The notes below the pieces were generated by a model, which searched no databases, was not told the origin of the DNA, and saw only the letters and a program-made list of their open reading frames with translations. A program made the position numbers and the translations under genes. A DNA stretch of 64,000 nucleotides, from contig NC_035441.2 of NCBI RefSeq assembly GCF_002127325.2, positions 154,037,122 to 154,101,121 of the forward strand, read 5' to 3'. Positions 21,285 to 32,713 of the stretch are shown here, in pieces. Origin of the DNA: Helianthus annuus (lineage: Eukaryota > Streptophyta > Magnoliopsida > Asterales > Asteraceae). Each line of letters starts with the position of its first letter. The stretch's first letter is position 1.

Positions 21285-23270
21285 GGGTGGAGGGTATGGT
21301 TAATCACTCTAGGGTGATTGAGTGAAATCCTACCCAATAATATTATATTATTATGCCTTGACAACTCTCCATTCCACTTCCCATTTTGCACTCAATCAGG
21401 GGGTTATGGTTAATCACCCTACCCTAGGGTGTTTGAGTTATATATTTTTTATTTTCTAGAAATTATAAACTATGCATAAATAAATAAAACATATTTTAAA
21501 CTAAATAAAAGTAATTTTAATTAAAAAAAACACATTACATTTAAAACTAAAAAATTAAACCATAAAATAAACCTAATATTTAGAAATTGCATGGCCAATT
21601 ATATTTTTTTGCGATATCTCGTTTCCTCGCCAGAATAAACAGCAACATCTCGGGTGGAGCATGGTCGTGTGGCTCAGTAAATGTCTTCAAATCCCGATCA
21701 TACATAAGTTGTTTCACCGCCTCGCGTTGTTCCGCCATTAACGCTATGGTGTCTTCCTCGCGTTTCTTTCGTATACTCGTCAACTCTATCGCCCATGCTT
21801 TTTTTTCTTCTTTCATAAGAGTGTATTGCGCGAGCATCTCGGTGAGGGCCTCTTGGCTATCATTTGATGATGTTGCGGGCCTCTTTTCTTTCCTTTTTTG
21901 TCTTGTTGGTGACGGGTCTACGTTTATGTCCGGTATATCGATCGGTGACTCAGTTCCCGGTGTACCCGTATTGTAGTTGCCCGAATCGGACGACTTTCTT
22001 TTTTGCCCCGAACTTCCACTATCTTCACCCAACAATGGTACCGGTGCCCATTTGTCATGTTTACAAACGACCTCCCATGCCTCAATATGTTGAAAACCAC
22101 TCGGATATTTAGGTTTGAAATCACTTAAAGCCCTATTCATGACGTCGAGGTCGCTAACCCCACTACCACGAATACGATCCTACATAGATAACAAATATAA
22201 AGTAAAAAAAAATTAAACATAAAACAATGTTATGGAAAATATTTTTTAAATGTTCAAATAAAATATTACCGCTTGTTGCAAAAGACCATTGAAGTGGTTT
22301 ATCTTAGTCAACACAGGCATCCATTTTGAACGTACTTGATGAACTGTTCCAGTACTTCCGCCAACCGTTTCGTTGTAATGGGCGAGAACTTTTTTCCAAA
22401 AACTGTCCCCTTTTTGTGCATTTCCTTGTTTCTTGGTTAAAGAACAATGAACCTATACCTTGGCTAAGGCCTCTTCATGTGTTTTCGTTCAACTTTGACG
22501 CTCCGCCTTGACTCCCTTTTGTTTCAGGTCACTTGCTTCACCAATATCATCGTCTTCATCCTCATATTCTTCTTCGTCCTCGTCACTATCTACATCCAAA
22601 TGTTGCGTTTCGGGGACAACCTCTAAATCTTGGTGTTCATCGTAGATAGGAAGCGGGCGCTCGACATTCTCTCTTGGTGATTGAATTGGCGGGGTCCTAA
22701 ATCCAAATGGATCGAACTCGGTTGTGAAGCTTGGGTGTGAAAATATTTGTGGTGGAAAATTAGGTTGGGTGCTAAAAAAAGTTGGTTGTGAAGTTTGGGG
22801 GTAAAAAAATTGAGGTTGAGTGGTTGGTGAATATCCGTAGGAGGTTTGAACGGTGCACTTGGACCTCTAAAATCACCTTGTCTCGTTTGCGAAACCTTTT
22901 TTCTTGAATCCGATCCTTGGCTAGCGGAACCTTTTTTCTTGGGTTCACCTTTGTTTTGTTTATCCATGGTGTTTGTGGGTGTAGAAAGAGAGATTTTTGA
23001 AAGAGTTGTGTGTTTTAAATTGATTGAAAATATGGGTTTTATATAAAAAAATGAGGAACGGTAAAAAAAATGTTCAAAAATAAAAAACAATGGTAAAAAA
23101 AGGGGAAACGGTCAAAAAAATTAAAGCACTCTCTCTCAATCACTTCGGTGATTACACACCGATTTTGGTAAACTCTCACCCACTCACCGATCAAGTCATC
23201 AAGTGGGTATGGTCACCGATCGGTGACTCCCACTCCCCGCTTAACTCACCGAACATTATACCCCCCACCC
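21285..23270. mobile_element. PIF/Harbinger-like element carrying only ORF1
   Basis: The left end GGGTGGAGGGTATGGTT and the reverse complement of the right end, GGGTGGGGGGTATAATGTT, are imperfect terminal inverted repeats. A second copy of the left end (GGGGGTTATGGTTAATCACC) begins at 21399. The right subterminal region has several short palindromes (CACCGATCGGTGA). Inside is one minus-strand gene of the Myb/SANT plus NAM-associated type that pairs with PIF/Harbinger transposases; no DDE transposase is present. A clean 3-bp duplication is not visible. The element is non-autonomous at about 2 kb. Confidence 0.7.
21580..22967 (-). pseudogene. Decayed PIF/Harbinger ORF1 (Myb/SANT-like, NAM-associated C-terminus)
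   Basis: The minus-strand start is MDKQNKGEPKKKG at 22967. The frame shifts near an A/T run at about 22800-22812. The middle (LPIYDEHQDLEVV, then an acidic DSDEDEEEYEDEDDD run, THEEALAKV, HCSLTKKQGNAQKGDSFWKK, TGTVHQVRSKWMPVL) is interrupted by TGA at 22489-22491, at a position where the family has Trp, and TAG at 22453-22455. An intron with GT..AG ends fits 22180-22269. Exon 2 (MNRALSDFKPKYPSGFQHIE to NWPCNF, stop 21580) is intact and contains the coiled-coil NAM-associated region. These proteins help bind transposon ends. Such genes are often mis-annotated as host genes (for example glutathione S-transferase T3-like). Confidence 0.82.
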
Positions 23271-23943
23271 TGATCATAATTTCCATTATGAATACTATGC
23301 CCAACCTGAAACTTGTTATTGGTAGTAAAACACCGATTATGTCACTGAGTCATAATTTTATCTGGATAGATTTCTTGAAATATTTTCTACGAAGTTTTGT
23401 TATAGCATCTATAATTGCTTCTGGTTTAGGTGGAAGGGCAAGAGGCAAAATTGTAATACTGGAAGGTAGCGATGCCTGTGGAGATTATGCCTTGGAGAGG
23501 GGCAGCACCCTAGTGGTCTAAATGTGAAAGTTAGATATGATAACGATAAATGTTTCATATTTAAGCTCAAAATTTGTCAAAATTATAGTTTAAAAAAACA
23601 TAACTTTCCATGTAAACCCAGGGTTAGTTTTATTTCTATCAAATTATATGTAGCTTTATATATTTAAAAACATATTATCTTTTGAAGGCTTTACTGATCT
23701 AAAATGCCCAAAATACTCTTTCACTTTCAAAAGAAAAGTTTTTTTGAGTTTTGAGGTGGACAGAATTAAAAGATTATCTTAGGAAAGAAACAAACTAATA
23801 GCATGGTCAATGCAAATTTTGCTTATATGGATTTAGCATTTTAGGGGGAATGCATTGAAATGGTTTGCATTTGACTAAAATGTTCTTGTGGAAGAATGGT
23901 GCATTTGGTGGGATGGTGAGCCCCTATGTTTGTTTTGTATTTA
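23271..23943. other. Intergenic, no gene confirmed
   Basis: The plus frame ending at 23521 contains a short protein-like stretch (ASGLGGRARGKIVILEGSDA) that I do not recognise. The rest is AT-rich without features. Confidence 0.35.
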
Positions 23944-24861
23944 TTTACTCTTTTGAGTTAATTACGCTTTTCATCCTTATGGTTTGTCAAAAATCACTAT
24001 CTCAGTCCATTAGTTTAAAAATTGCCAAAACAGTCCCTGTAGTTTCACTTTCGTAATTATTACAGTCCACCCACACTAACGCCATCCAGTTATTCAGTTA
24101 GTTTATTTGAAATGACCATAATGCCCCTGTTATTAAAATAAAAACTAAAATAAATAAAAAGTTAGTTATGTTTTTCGTCCCTGTGGTTTGTTAAAAATAA
24201 ACTTTACAATCCATTAGTTCTAAAAATTGCCAAAACAATACTTGTATCCTTCACTTTACTTTTCACTCTCCTCGTTTCTTTAGATCCGGCCACCTAATTT
24301 TCCCTATCACAATCGACGTCAGTAGGAAAACCTGAGCCCTACCTGAAAAACTTGAGGGTTGGAGATGAAGTATGGGCGATGTGTCACACCCCAACAGATA
24401 GTGGAAACATCGGAGTGAGCGAAGAAAGATTGCTCGTCACACATAACGCTAAATTGTGACAATAGATTTAAAAATAAATTGATTTCATTCATAACAAAGT
24501 GTTACAATACATGAAAGTTGGAAATACAACATGTTCGATACAAGAATAACAATACAACAACAATTACGAAATTGATACAAGTTAAAACTTAAGACGTCTA
24601 AGTGTGTATCTATGCATCATCACTACTTCAATTTCAAAGCATCGTCATCCTCAACCTGTAACATGTTTAAAAATGAAGTTCAATGCAAAAGCAAAGGCGA
24701 GTATACAAGTTTTCGTGTAGTAGCATATAAGTATAAAAATCAATATGAACAATCCACATGGCAAACCTAGTTATCAAGATTAACGTATAAACTAGCATGC
24801 GATTTACAAGTCAACCCTTTGTTTACGCAAGTATGAATGAATGATTAACTTAACATGACCA

Positions 24862-25676
24862 CAGTGGCGGACCCAGGAATTTTTCCATGGGGGTGCGAAA
24901 CATTTTTAAAAATTTTAGGCCCCTAGGTATATAAGTAAAAAAATCGGTTCGTATCGGGTCGGTTCGGGTTGGGTCATGTAAAACAAAAGAAATTGCGCCA
25001 TAACGTCCCTACTCATGGTTCCTATCACAAACAAATTGATGCATAAGTTCATCGCTCCATAAAATCGTGTGTAATCACCCTAAAAATCATCTAAACAACA
25101 TAATCACCCTAAAAATCATCTAAACAACCATAAACAACGTCAAAACACATGAAATTTCAAACCTATTTAAGAATTTTGTTACCCTTTGGTGTCGGACGCC
25201 GGTGGTTCACGGCTGCTGATGATGTGCTGTTGTGGTCCATGATCGCTGGTAGGAGACGACCCAAGAGAGGGAGGGCGGGATGAATTCTAAGGTACTATTG
25301 GGCTTATTTTAATTATTATAGTTTGAACTTAGGTTGAGTTTGGTTAATGGGCTAGTAATTAGTGGGCTGATTATGTTTAATCAAATAGTGGGTTAAGGTA
25401 TTGGGTATTTGGGTTAAGTTGGGTAGTATAAGTTTATATAATTTTGGTAGTTTTTTTAATTAGAGTTTACTAAAAAATTTAAAATATAAATTGAAAACAT
25501 TTTTTACCTAACGTGTGTGAACGAAAAATTCCAAGGGGTGCGGATGAAAAAATTCAAGGGGTGCGGACGAAAAAAATCCAAGGGGTGCAGACGGGATTTT
25601 CAACGGAAAATAGCACTAATTTTTTTTTCCCGGGGGTGCGCCCGCCCACCTTGGGCTATATGTATGTCCGCCCCTG
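24862..25676. mobile_element. hAT-like non-autonomous element
   Basis: Ends are CAGTGGCGGACCC and, as reverse complement, CAGGGGCGGACAT. Flanking 8-mers CATGACCA (24854-24861) and CATGACCT (25677-25684) agree at 7 of 8 bases, the duplication size of hAT elements. Near the right end the phrase AAGGGGTGCGGA recurs about three times. The 79-codon frame at 25513-25752 crosses the element boundary and is not a gene. Confidence 0.75.
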
Positions 25677-27425
25677 CATGACCTTAAGAATACGGGCGGT
25701 GCGTTACTCCTATAGCGCTATACATGTTAAGTGGAGGCTCGTACAAAGCTAATGACTAGTTCATCACATAAGAATCAACCAGAAACACGAATCAAGCATA
25801 ACAAATAGTAAGCATGTATCAGATTGTTTGTTCGTATATTTGCATAAGAATATGTATACTAAGTGTGTTTTGTATATTAAAACATGTTACACCCAAAAGT
25901 GTGAAAACGGTAAAATGGGTCAAGTATACTCACAAAATTGCATAGGCTTTCCGATTATCCAAGTGTTGACGAGTAATGAGATTAGGAGATCGAATGTAAA
26001 CGAATTGGGGTTCATGGTATGCTTAAGGTTAGAAATTCGAATTTAAAGTATAACAAGTAAATATACAAGAAAGTAATCACTTAGACTTAGCACTCGTTCT
26101 TGACACTATGAAAACCCATAGGGTTTGAATGATTTCATGGGTGTAGCACCCATTAGAATCGTAACGAGAAAACTAAGTACTTAGGTGATGTAACTTACTA
26201 ACTTGACAAATAATTAGGTTTCTTACATGTTTTATATATCTTATATATAGTTTATATTATAAGTTATTAGTCCAAGATTATCATACAAGAATGTCATAGA
26301 AGTCATGTAGGAGGTAGGAAGATAAATCTTCCATTCAGGCACCTCTTGTGTTTCACCAATGCACAAGTTGTCATGGACAATAAGGATAGTCATGAATACA
26401 TACAATAAGGAATGAATAACTACAAGCTAACTAAGAAAACATCAAGTGATGTGTGGATTTTCAAGTAGGATAACCCAAGCTATCCAAATAATCACACAAC
26501 TTTCAAGCTTTAAGCTTGTTCATCACTTGTGGGTAAAAACCCTATCAAAACAGAATGTTTATGAGGATTATACCTCTGGATTTACATGTCACAACCTTGT
26601 TTTTAAGCCCAACTAACCATAGACTTGATTATGAGCATAAGGACATAGGAATGTGTTGAGAAATCTCAATTAAAAGTGAGTTAAACAAGTGTTTATACAA
26701 AATAAGAAAGTTTGTTGCACTTTGGAGCCTTATATGGTGATGTTCCAGCCTTGGTTTTCCGTGGAAACCCTGTGGAAAACATGCCTAAGGTTGTTCCAAG
26801 TGTTTAGAAAGAAGAATCATTGAAAAAGATGAAGAAATGAGGAAGTTATGCTTGTTTTTGTAACTTGGAACGAATCTGACTTCTTACTGATTTGCAGCTG
26901 AAATGAGAGTGTTTGAGAGTGAGTTTAGTGAGTTTTTAAAGTGGAAAATGTGTGGAGAGGTGTTGGGTTTTATAGGGAATGATTTAGGGTTGGTGGTTGG
27001 GTGTAATAAGTGTAAGAAACACAAAAAAAAAAAACACAAACTAGTGCCCAATCTCGTAGATGAATTGAGCTGGTTACGGATCCGGGTCTCTCACCGGCAG
27101 CGAGCCACTTAGGTGACCGGGTCATCGGGAGCGAGCCGGGGTGGGGCTGGTTTTAAGTTTCAAATATTGACATTTATGGTCCCTTGAGTTGATTTTTGAA
27201 GGTTTTAAGGTGTTTTAAGGGTGAATCATGACATATAAGCATAGTATAAGGGTTTGTCAAGTATAAATAACATAACACAAGTATGATAAAGTATGATTTA
27301 TCGTATGTATGACGTAAACAAGTATCGTATGCATCCAAAAGACGTATGTTTCACGTATATCACGAAGTTACAAGTATAACGAATTGTTTCCAAGAATTAC
27401 GAATAATGTATAAATTGTTTCACGA

Positions 27426-27529
27426 ATTCAAATGTACGAACAAGTATGAAGTATGTATAACATGAATTTAAAGAAATATTCAAATGTACGAACAAGTATG
27501 AAGTATGTATAACATGAATTTAAAGAAAT
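27426..27529. repeat. 52-bp tandem duplication inside solo LTR
   Basis: A 52-bp unit beginning ATTCAAATGTACGAAC occurs twice, back to back and without visible mismatches, so the duplication is recent relative to the LTR. Confidence 0.88.
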
Positions 27530-28107
27530 ACGAATTTTATTTATGATCCAAGTCTCGGATTTTACAACGATTACAACGAAAAGACGATTACAAGAACACG
27601 AGACTTCCAAAAATAGAAATATAAACAAGACTTTCTAATTTAGGAAGTTTACGAAAAAGCGGAGCGTTACACGATGCCCTGTGTAATGGTCGGAATTGGT
27701 AGAATTCATTGGTAGAAAAGGAGTTGGCTGATGATTTGGTTGAAGAGAATGGTCATGGGGTGTGGGTGTGGGGTAGGGGTGGGTGGTAGTTTGATGACGG
27801 TGGTGGGCATAATGGGTGGTGGAGGTGGTCATCGTTTAGGTATATGTGTGTGTGGTGGGAGATGTTGAAGATAGATGAAGCGGAGAGGGTGTAGAGCTGG
27901 AGCAGGTGATCTTCTGGCTGGATTTGAGGAAAGAGAGAGAATGAAGAGTAGAGTAAAAGATAGTAGATAAATGAAGTTATTAACCGCCATTGTTGGTGAG
28001 TTGAAGGTGGAAGTTGTGAAAAAAATGATACAGTTTTGTCAATTTTTAAAACTAATGGACTGTAATGGTTATTTTTAACAAACCATTGGGATGAAAAACG
28101 TAACTAA

Positions 28108-28421
28108 GGGGATGTCTGGCAACTTCTGAATGATCAAGTGCTGAACCAGTAAGTGGTCTGAACCATTAAGTGTTGAACCAATAAGAGGTCTGAACCATTA
28201 AGAACCAGTATAATGTTTAACCGTTCACAAGGAAATGTCTGACCAATTCAGATTAGAGGTCTTAACCATTCAGACTTAGTATAATGTTTAACCATTCAGA
28301 TGCATATGTCTGAATCATTCAGACATCTGCTCGTGAAACAAACAGTCTGAACCATTAAGGGCTGAACCAGTAAGATATCTGAGCCATTAAGAGCCTTATT
28401 AAGAGGTAAACAAACAGCCCC
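28108..28421. mobile_element. Tourist-like MITE (PIF/Harbinger type)
   Basis: The left end GGGGATGTCTGGCAACTTC and the reverse complement of the right end, GGGGCTGTTTGTTTACCTC, are degenerate inverted repeats. TAA flanks both sides (28105-28107, 28422-28424). Its interior repeats CTGAACCATTAAG-type phrases many times. It interrupts the right inverted repeat of the surrounding MULE, and excising it in silico restores the match to the left repeat, which confirms the boundaries. It shares the GGGGCTGTTTG end with the MITE at 62041-62265. Confidence 0.82.
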
Positions 28422-28640
28422 TAACTCTTTATTTATTTTAATTTCAATTTTAATAAAAAAAGCATTATGGTCATTTCAAATAAATTAACAGAATAACTGG
28501 ATGGCGTTAGTGACGGTGAACTGTAATAGTTATGAAAGTGAAACCACATGAATTGTTTTGACAATTTTTAAACTAATAGACTGAAATAGTGATTTTTGAC
28601 AAACCACATGGACGAAAAACGTAAATAACTCTATTCTTTT

Positions 28641-29179
28641 CTGTTTTAATTTTTGATATGCATAAATAAGTTGTACATTATAAGCTTTCGTGATTTGTAT
28701 ATCATTTTTTTTTTCATTTCAAATATAGTAATTGGACAAAATAACAAAAAAAATGTAATGTTTTTATTTTTAAAACATAAGTTAATTAATGCTACTTTAA
28801 TAAAAAAATAATACAAAAGTTTAAGATACGTATATATTAATATTTTGTGTTTAGAAGTTTCGATATAAATAATGCGAAAATAAAAATATGTATATTGATA
28901 GAAATAACTTAATTATTAAAAATAAATGTAGAAGTGGTGATGATGTGGAAATATAAGTATTGATAAAGATATTTGTAGCATTGGAGAGAAAATATGTGTT
29001 TTTAGTGTATTTGTGAAAATCTGATGTGGTAGCTGACACTAGACACGTTTGTGAATGCATTTATCACCTTGCATTGATGAACGTTAGAAAACATTGGTCC
29101 TCTAAAATAGGTTTATTTCAAAAATTCTGACAACCTATTCAAAAAAAAAAAAAAACTTGCACTTGGTTTTGTTCCGTTA
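28641..29179. other. AT-rich intergenic, nothing seen
   Basis: No ORF, repeat boundary or regulatory motif could be supported between the MULE and the young retrotransposon. The small minus frame 28851-29060 is low-complexity. Confidence 0.5.
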
Positions 29180-29815
29180 TGCGTTGTAACACCTCGAATT
29201 TTTGTGTCCAATGATGTGTTAACACGTGTCGTTTGATTACACGTGGCATCTATAATAAATAAAGGACTAAATTTGACGAACCTTGAAGGTATGTAAATTC
29301 GAGGGTTATAAATGTCAACAAAGGGTAAAAATACTGTATAGTCACCCTAAATGATGCTCATACCTTCAAACGAATAAATCATAGATCATACGGAAGCGAA
29401 ACGCGGAAGAAAGTGAGGGATTACAAACCACAGGGGTTAACTGTGTCAACATGTTTAAATTATACCTCTGAGTGACCCTTTAACGTTCCCAAAGCGTTGT
29501 AACAGTGTTATACACTCACTAGAATGTAATATATAAATTTCGCGAAGTTTCGTTATGAAACGAGAAAGTTACGATCGAATTCGTAAGAGAAGGGTTAAAA
29601 GCGTCAATAATATAAATTAAGGCCTTCTGAATAATAAATAAATTAACCAGGGGCTTAACAATACGGGTAAATAACGCGAGGTCCCTAATCGTAATTAATC
29701 GAGGGCCTTATCGCAAAGTTACCCCTTCAGACCCGAAAGGTCAGGTTATTAATTACCAAAGATTCGTTATTAATTGCAAGATTTTGTAATCATTTGAAAG
29801 AGATTTATTTTTAAC

Positions 29816-29926
29816 CCCTTACGGACCGTAAAGGGTATTCCTTACGGACCGTAAGGAGGTGAATGATTGAACTTGATCCGCCTATGGCTTACGGACCGCA
29901 AGACCGAAGCCATACGGTCCGTAAGC
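29816..29926 (+). promoter_or_regulatory. Palindrome cluster upstream of LTR TATA box
   Basis: Four copies of a CTTACGG-A/T-CCGTAAG type palindrome: 29816-29835 (one mismatch), 29840-29856 (perfect arms), 29887-29902 and 29911-29926. The last two are reverse complements of each other and can pair into a larger hairpin. The TATA box is about 175 bp downstream. The cluster is duplicated in the 3' LTR (40179-40289). Function as a factor-binding or RNA-structure element is inferred. Confidence 0.7.
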
Positions 29927-30100
29927 AGCGCCCAGCGACAGATTGTTGGCTGTTGGCTGTTTTAAGCGGAAAAACACGAAATGATGGGTTCTCAGGGTCA
30001 TGGGCGCCCCCTACACGACCCATAACACTTAGGGACACCTGCCCATCATCCATAAGCACTTGTAGACCCTTGTGTGATGATCTTGGACCATGTCTTTGGC

Positions 30101-30108
30101 TATAAATA
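30101..30108 (+). promoter_or_regulatory. TATA box of the 5' LTR
   Basis: TATAAATA in the context GGCTATAAATAGC. It is the only strong TATA motif in this part of the LTR, and sequence downstream (TTCATCACAACTC) looks like a plant transcript leader. Confidence 0.6.
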
Positions 30109-32541
30109 GCAAGTTTGTGTTCATAAGTTCATCACAACTCAAACTCACTCATCTGGTCATTTCAAGAACTCTCAAGTCTTCTTCACTGCTCTCTAAACAA
30201 GTCTTAACTTCTGTAAGTTGCTTAGATCCTTTGAAGTTCAATTTACGCTTAGTAAATCACTAGAAACCAAACCGTCGTAAATACGGTTTGACTTTAAAAT
30301 AAATCTGTGATGGTTCTGTCTTATGACGAATCAAAGGTAGTTATGAATTGGTATTTATGTGGGTAATAACCCTCTAAAAGGGTTCCCTCTGATCACCACT
30401 CTAACTATGTCAAATGTCGAGTCAAACGTGCGCTTAAAAAGTCAACAGAAAGCTATTTTGCCGTTTTATACATAATCTGTAATGTATATGCTATGAAACC
30501 TTTTAGACACTCTTAAAACATGATATTAAGTATATAAACTTGTTTGCGCTCGTTTGAATCGGCCATTTGCTATATTGACCCGGTTCGGAGCCGAATGTCG
30601 CAAAAGTTTGACTTTTGCTTTGACTTCAGTTCTGACCCGTTTTAGTGAGGTATAGATATGCCTTAGGACTCTCGTAGGACCAGGTTACATGATGGTGTAG
30701 ACCTCTGTGATCGGTTCATGAAATGTCCGAGTCTTTTACGCATTTTCGTTAATCGCCTAAAAGTTGACCGTAACGGCCTTTTAAAAATAAAACGAGTATT
30801 TCGGACACGTGAACGGACCATAACCTTGCTTACTAAATTATAAGCATGTCCTTAAAGTTTCACGTCAATCCGAGGTCTAGAATGAGAGTTATGCTAAATA
30901 GCGCAATTAAAGTAAACTTTTGTAATAAACGGCGCAATTAGCATAACGCATATCTAAACCAAGATGTCGTCACCAAAACTTTTACCCACTGTTGTAAAAT
31001 AATATTTCTGGAATTTTAAAGATTTTTAATAATTTTTACCTTGCTCATAACCTGCGGCTATGACTACGGTTCGGTAAATACCGAATATGCCCTTTTCGGC
31101 CAAAACATGAGTTCTACAAGGTCTTTTGACCCGATTCCAGTTGCTACTGATTTTAAATAATAAATAAAGTATTTTAAACTTTATAAACTGTTCAGGAAAC
31201 TCAGATTTCCTGTAGAACTCGAAAAGCTCTTCAAAAGTCTTTAAAATGACCGAAAAACCCCTACGGGGCGATATATTAACTAAAACTCGTTACGGGCATC
31301 ACGGAAGGTATCCTACTGATACCACAACCTCTTTAAGGCATATTGACTTAGGAAATAAGCGTAAGACTCTCATGGTTAACCGTTTCGCCTATTGCGCGCA
31401 CGGTTCGGCTTATGAAACTAGTATTCGTAAATTAGCCGATACGGGTCAAATTATATTATTTGGACCCTAAAATCCAGAGTGTGAACCTTGAACCCATATA
31501 AAACAAGTCTCTGAACTTGTTCGGGGCAGAATCACATTCCATTCTCGGTTTTCGCCTTTTCGCGCGATTTAAACCATATTTATATTCCGGAACCAACCGG
31601 TCTAGGCTACGGCCAATATAAAGACCCGTTAGGATTCTAAGAGGTTAATTAAAACCTTCGTTCCAGATTAGGAGCCCAGTAAAAGCTATCGGTGATTTAA
31701 TCAAATTAAGGAATAATACTTGCAAAGGTAAATACTTTTAACTTATTTCCCTATACGGGCTTAGGATACGGTATAATAATACCGCTTGATTGAGCATCAT
31801 ATCTTCCATCGCTTAGGTGGTTAATTAAATATTATGATCGGCTCATTTAAACAGTTTTGTTTCTTAAAAGCCTTTGGGGGGTTAATGACCGTTGTCCCGG
31901 ATATCCTTGGCATCATTTTACGAAATGGCCACGACCATCGACATCCCGGTGTAGGCGTACACCCGGTATATATTGTCGACATTTAATTAAAAGGCGTAGC
32001 CGTTGGTTTCTATACTACGGTTTTACGCAATGTGGTGTGTCTATTAATCTTTAACCCGGCACGATCCGGACTACTGAACGCATAAAAGAACATGTAATAC
32101 GTTCACAAGATTTTAATAATTTTCCCAAGTTATAAAAGAGTTTGTGCCTTGTGCATTCAAATCAATTTTAATAACATTTTCAAATGTGTCAGTTGAATGT
32201 ATTTACCAGTGTAAACTGACGTATTTTTCCCCAAAAGATTAAGTGCAGGTACTATATGAAATTGGCTGGTAATAGCTTCCTAGGCATCACGAATAGTCTC
32301 GCGAACTCGATGCCGTATCTGATTGAACAATATTTTATTATTACTTTGATCCGCTGTGGATACATTCGACTTCTGTAATACTTTTGATATTGCAACCAGA
32401 GGTTGAAGTATATATTTATCTTTAAGTTTCCGCTGTGCATTTATATAATTGTGTGGTTTGACTATATTGTTGCCAACATCGTCACGGTAATCCCCCACCG
32501 GGCCCACCGGTGATACACGTGGAAATCGGGGTGTGACAGGT

Positions 32542-32554
32542 TGGTATCAGAGCC
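32542..32554 (+). promoter_or_regulatory. Primer-binding site (initiator Met tRNA)
   Basis: TGGTATCAGAGCC begins three bases after the LTR end. It is identical in its core to the site at 4371-4383 and complementary to the 3' end of initiator methionine tRNA. Confidence 0.92.
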
Positions 32555-32713
32555 AACATTGAGTGAATTAAACACTATCCTAATGTGTTTAATCTCAATG
32601 ACACAATTGCATATACTTGAGTCTAGACAAGAACTTAGGACAAATTCGAATTGTTATTCCAATTTGTCTTTTTCTTTTATTATTGGTATTTAAAGTTTTA
32701 TAAAGCAGGAAAA

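Larger units (their letters stand above)
24382..27671 (-). repeat. Solo LTR of a gypsy-type element
   Basis: On the minus strand it starts TGTAACGCTCCGC and ends TTGGGGTGTGACA. Perfect CGATG duplications flank it (24377-24381 and 27672-27676), and no internal retroelement region remains, so it is a solo LTR left by LTR-LTR recombination. A TATA-like CCCTATAAAA lies on the minus strand near 26968-26977. A GC-rich patch upstream (27086-27150) contains two AGCGAGCC repeats. The end sequence GGGGTGTGACA is shared with the Tekay-type LTRs. It is 3290 bp including an 815-bp hAT-like insertion and one 8-bp duplication. Confidence 0.88.
23953..28631. mobile_element. Mutator-like (MULE) non-autonomous element with long TIRs
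   Basis: The left end GAGTTAATTACGCTTTTC matches the reverse complement of the right end, GAGTTATTTACGTTTTTC. Inverted homology continues for about 300 bp per side in two tandem sub-blocks (CTAACGCCATCCAGTTATTC shared, then TTAGTTAYGTTTTTC). Flanks TACTCTTTT (23944-23952) and TATTCTTTT (28632-28640) agree at 8 of 9 bases, a MULE-type duplication. After removing later insertions the unique interior is only about 0.4-0.5 kb (24290-24381 plus 27672-28015). No transposase is present. The interior might be captured host sequence, but I cannot identify it. Confidence 0.78.
29185..32538 (+). repeat. 5' LTR of the young Tekay-type element
   Basis: TGTAACACCTCG at the start, GGGGTGTGACA at the end, 3354 bp. 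It drives transcription from a TATA box (TATAAATA, 30101-30108). Two hairpin-forming blocks (30581-30593 and 30600-30618) follow the promoter and are conserved in other LTRs of this window. Small ORFs at 31246-31470 and 31857-32054 repeat in the 3' LTR and show no domain. Confidence 0.95.

Noticed and set aside
21580..22967. Host Myb/SANT or glutathione S-transferase T3-like gene
   Set aside because: It is enclosed by TIRs and carries a frameshift and two stops; it is a transposon ORF1 relic.
29863..30105. 80-codon frame in the 5' LTR
   Set aside because: It overlaps the palindrome cluster and stops at the TATA box; non-coding LTR.
31246..32054. 74- and 65-codon frames repeated in both LTRs (also 41609-42417)
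   Set aside because: They repeat because the LTRs repeat; no domain, and they are not conserved as frames in the other LTRs.
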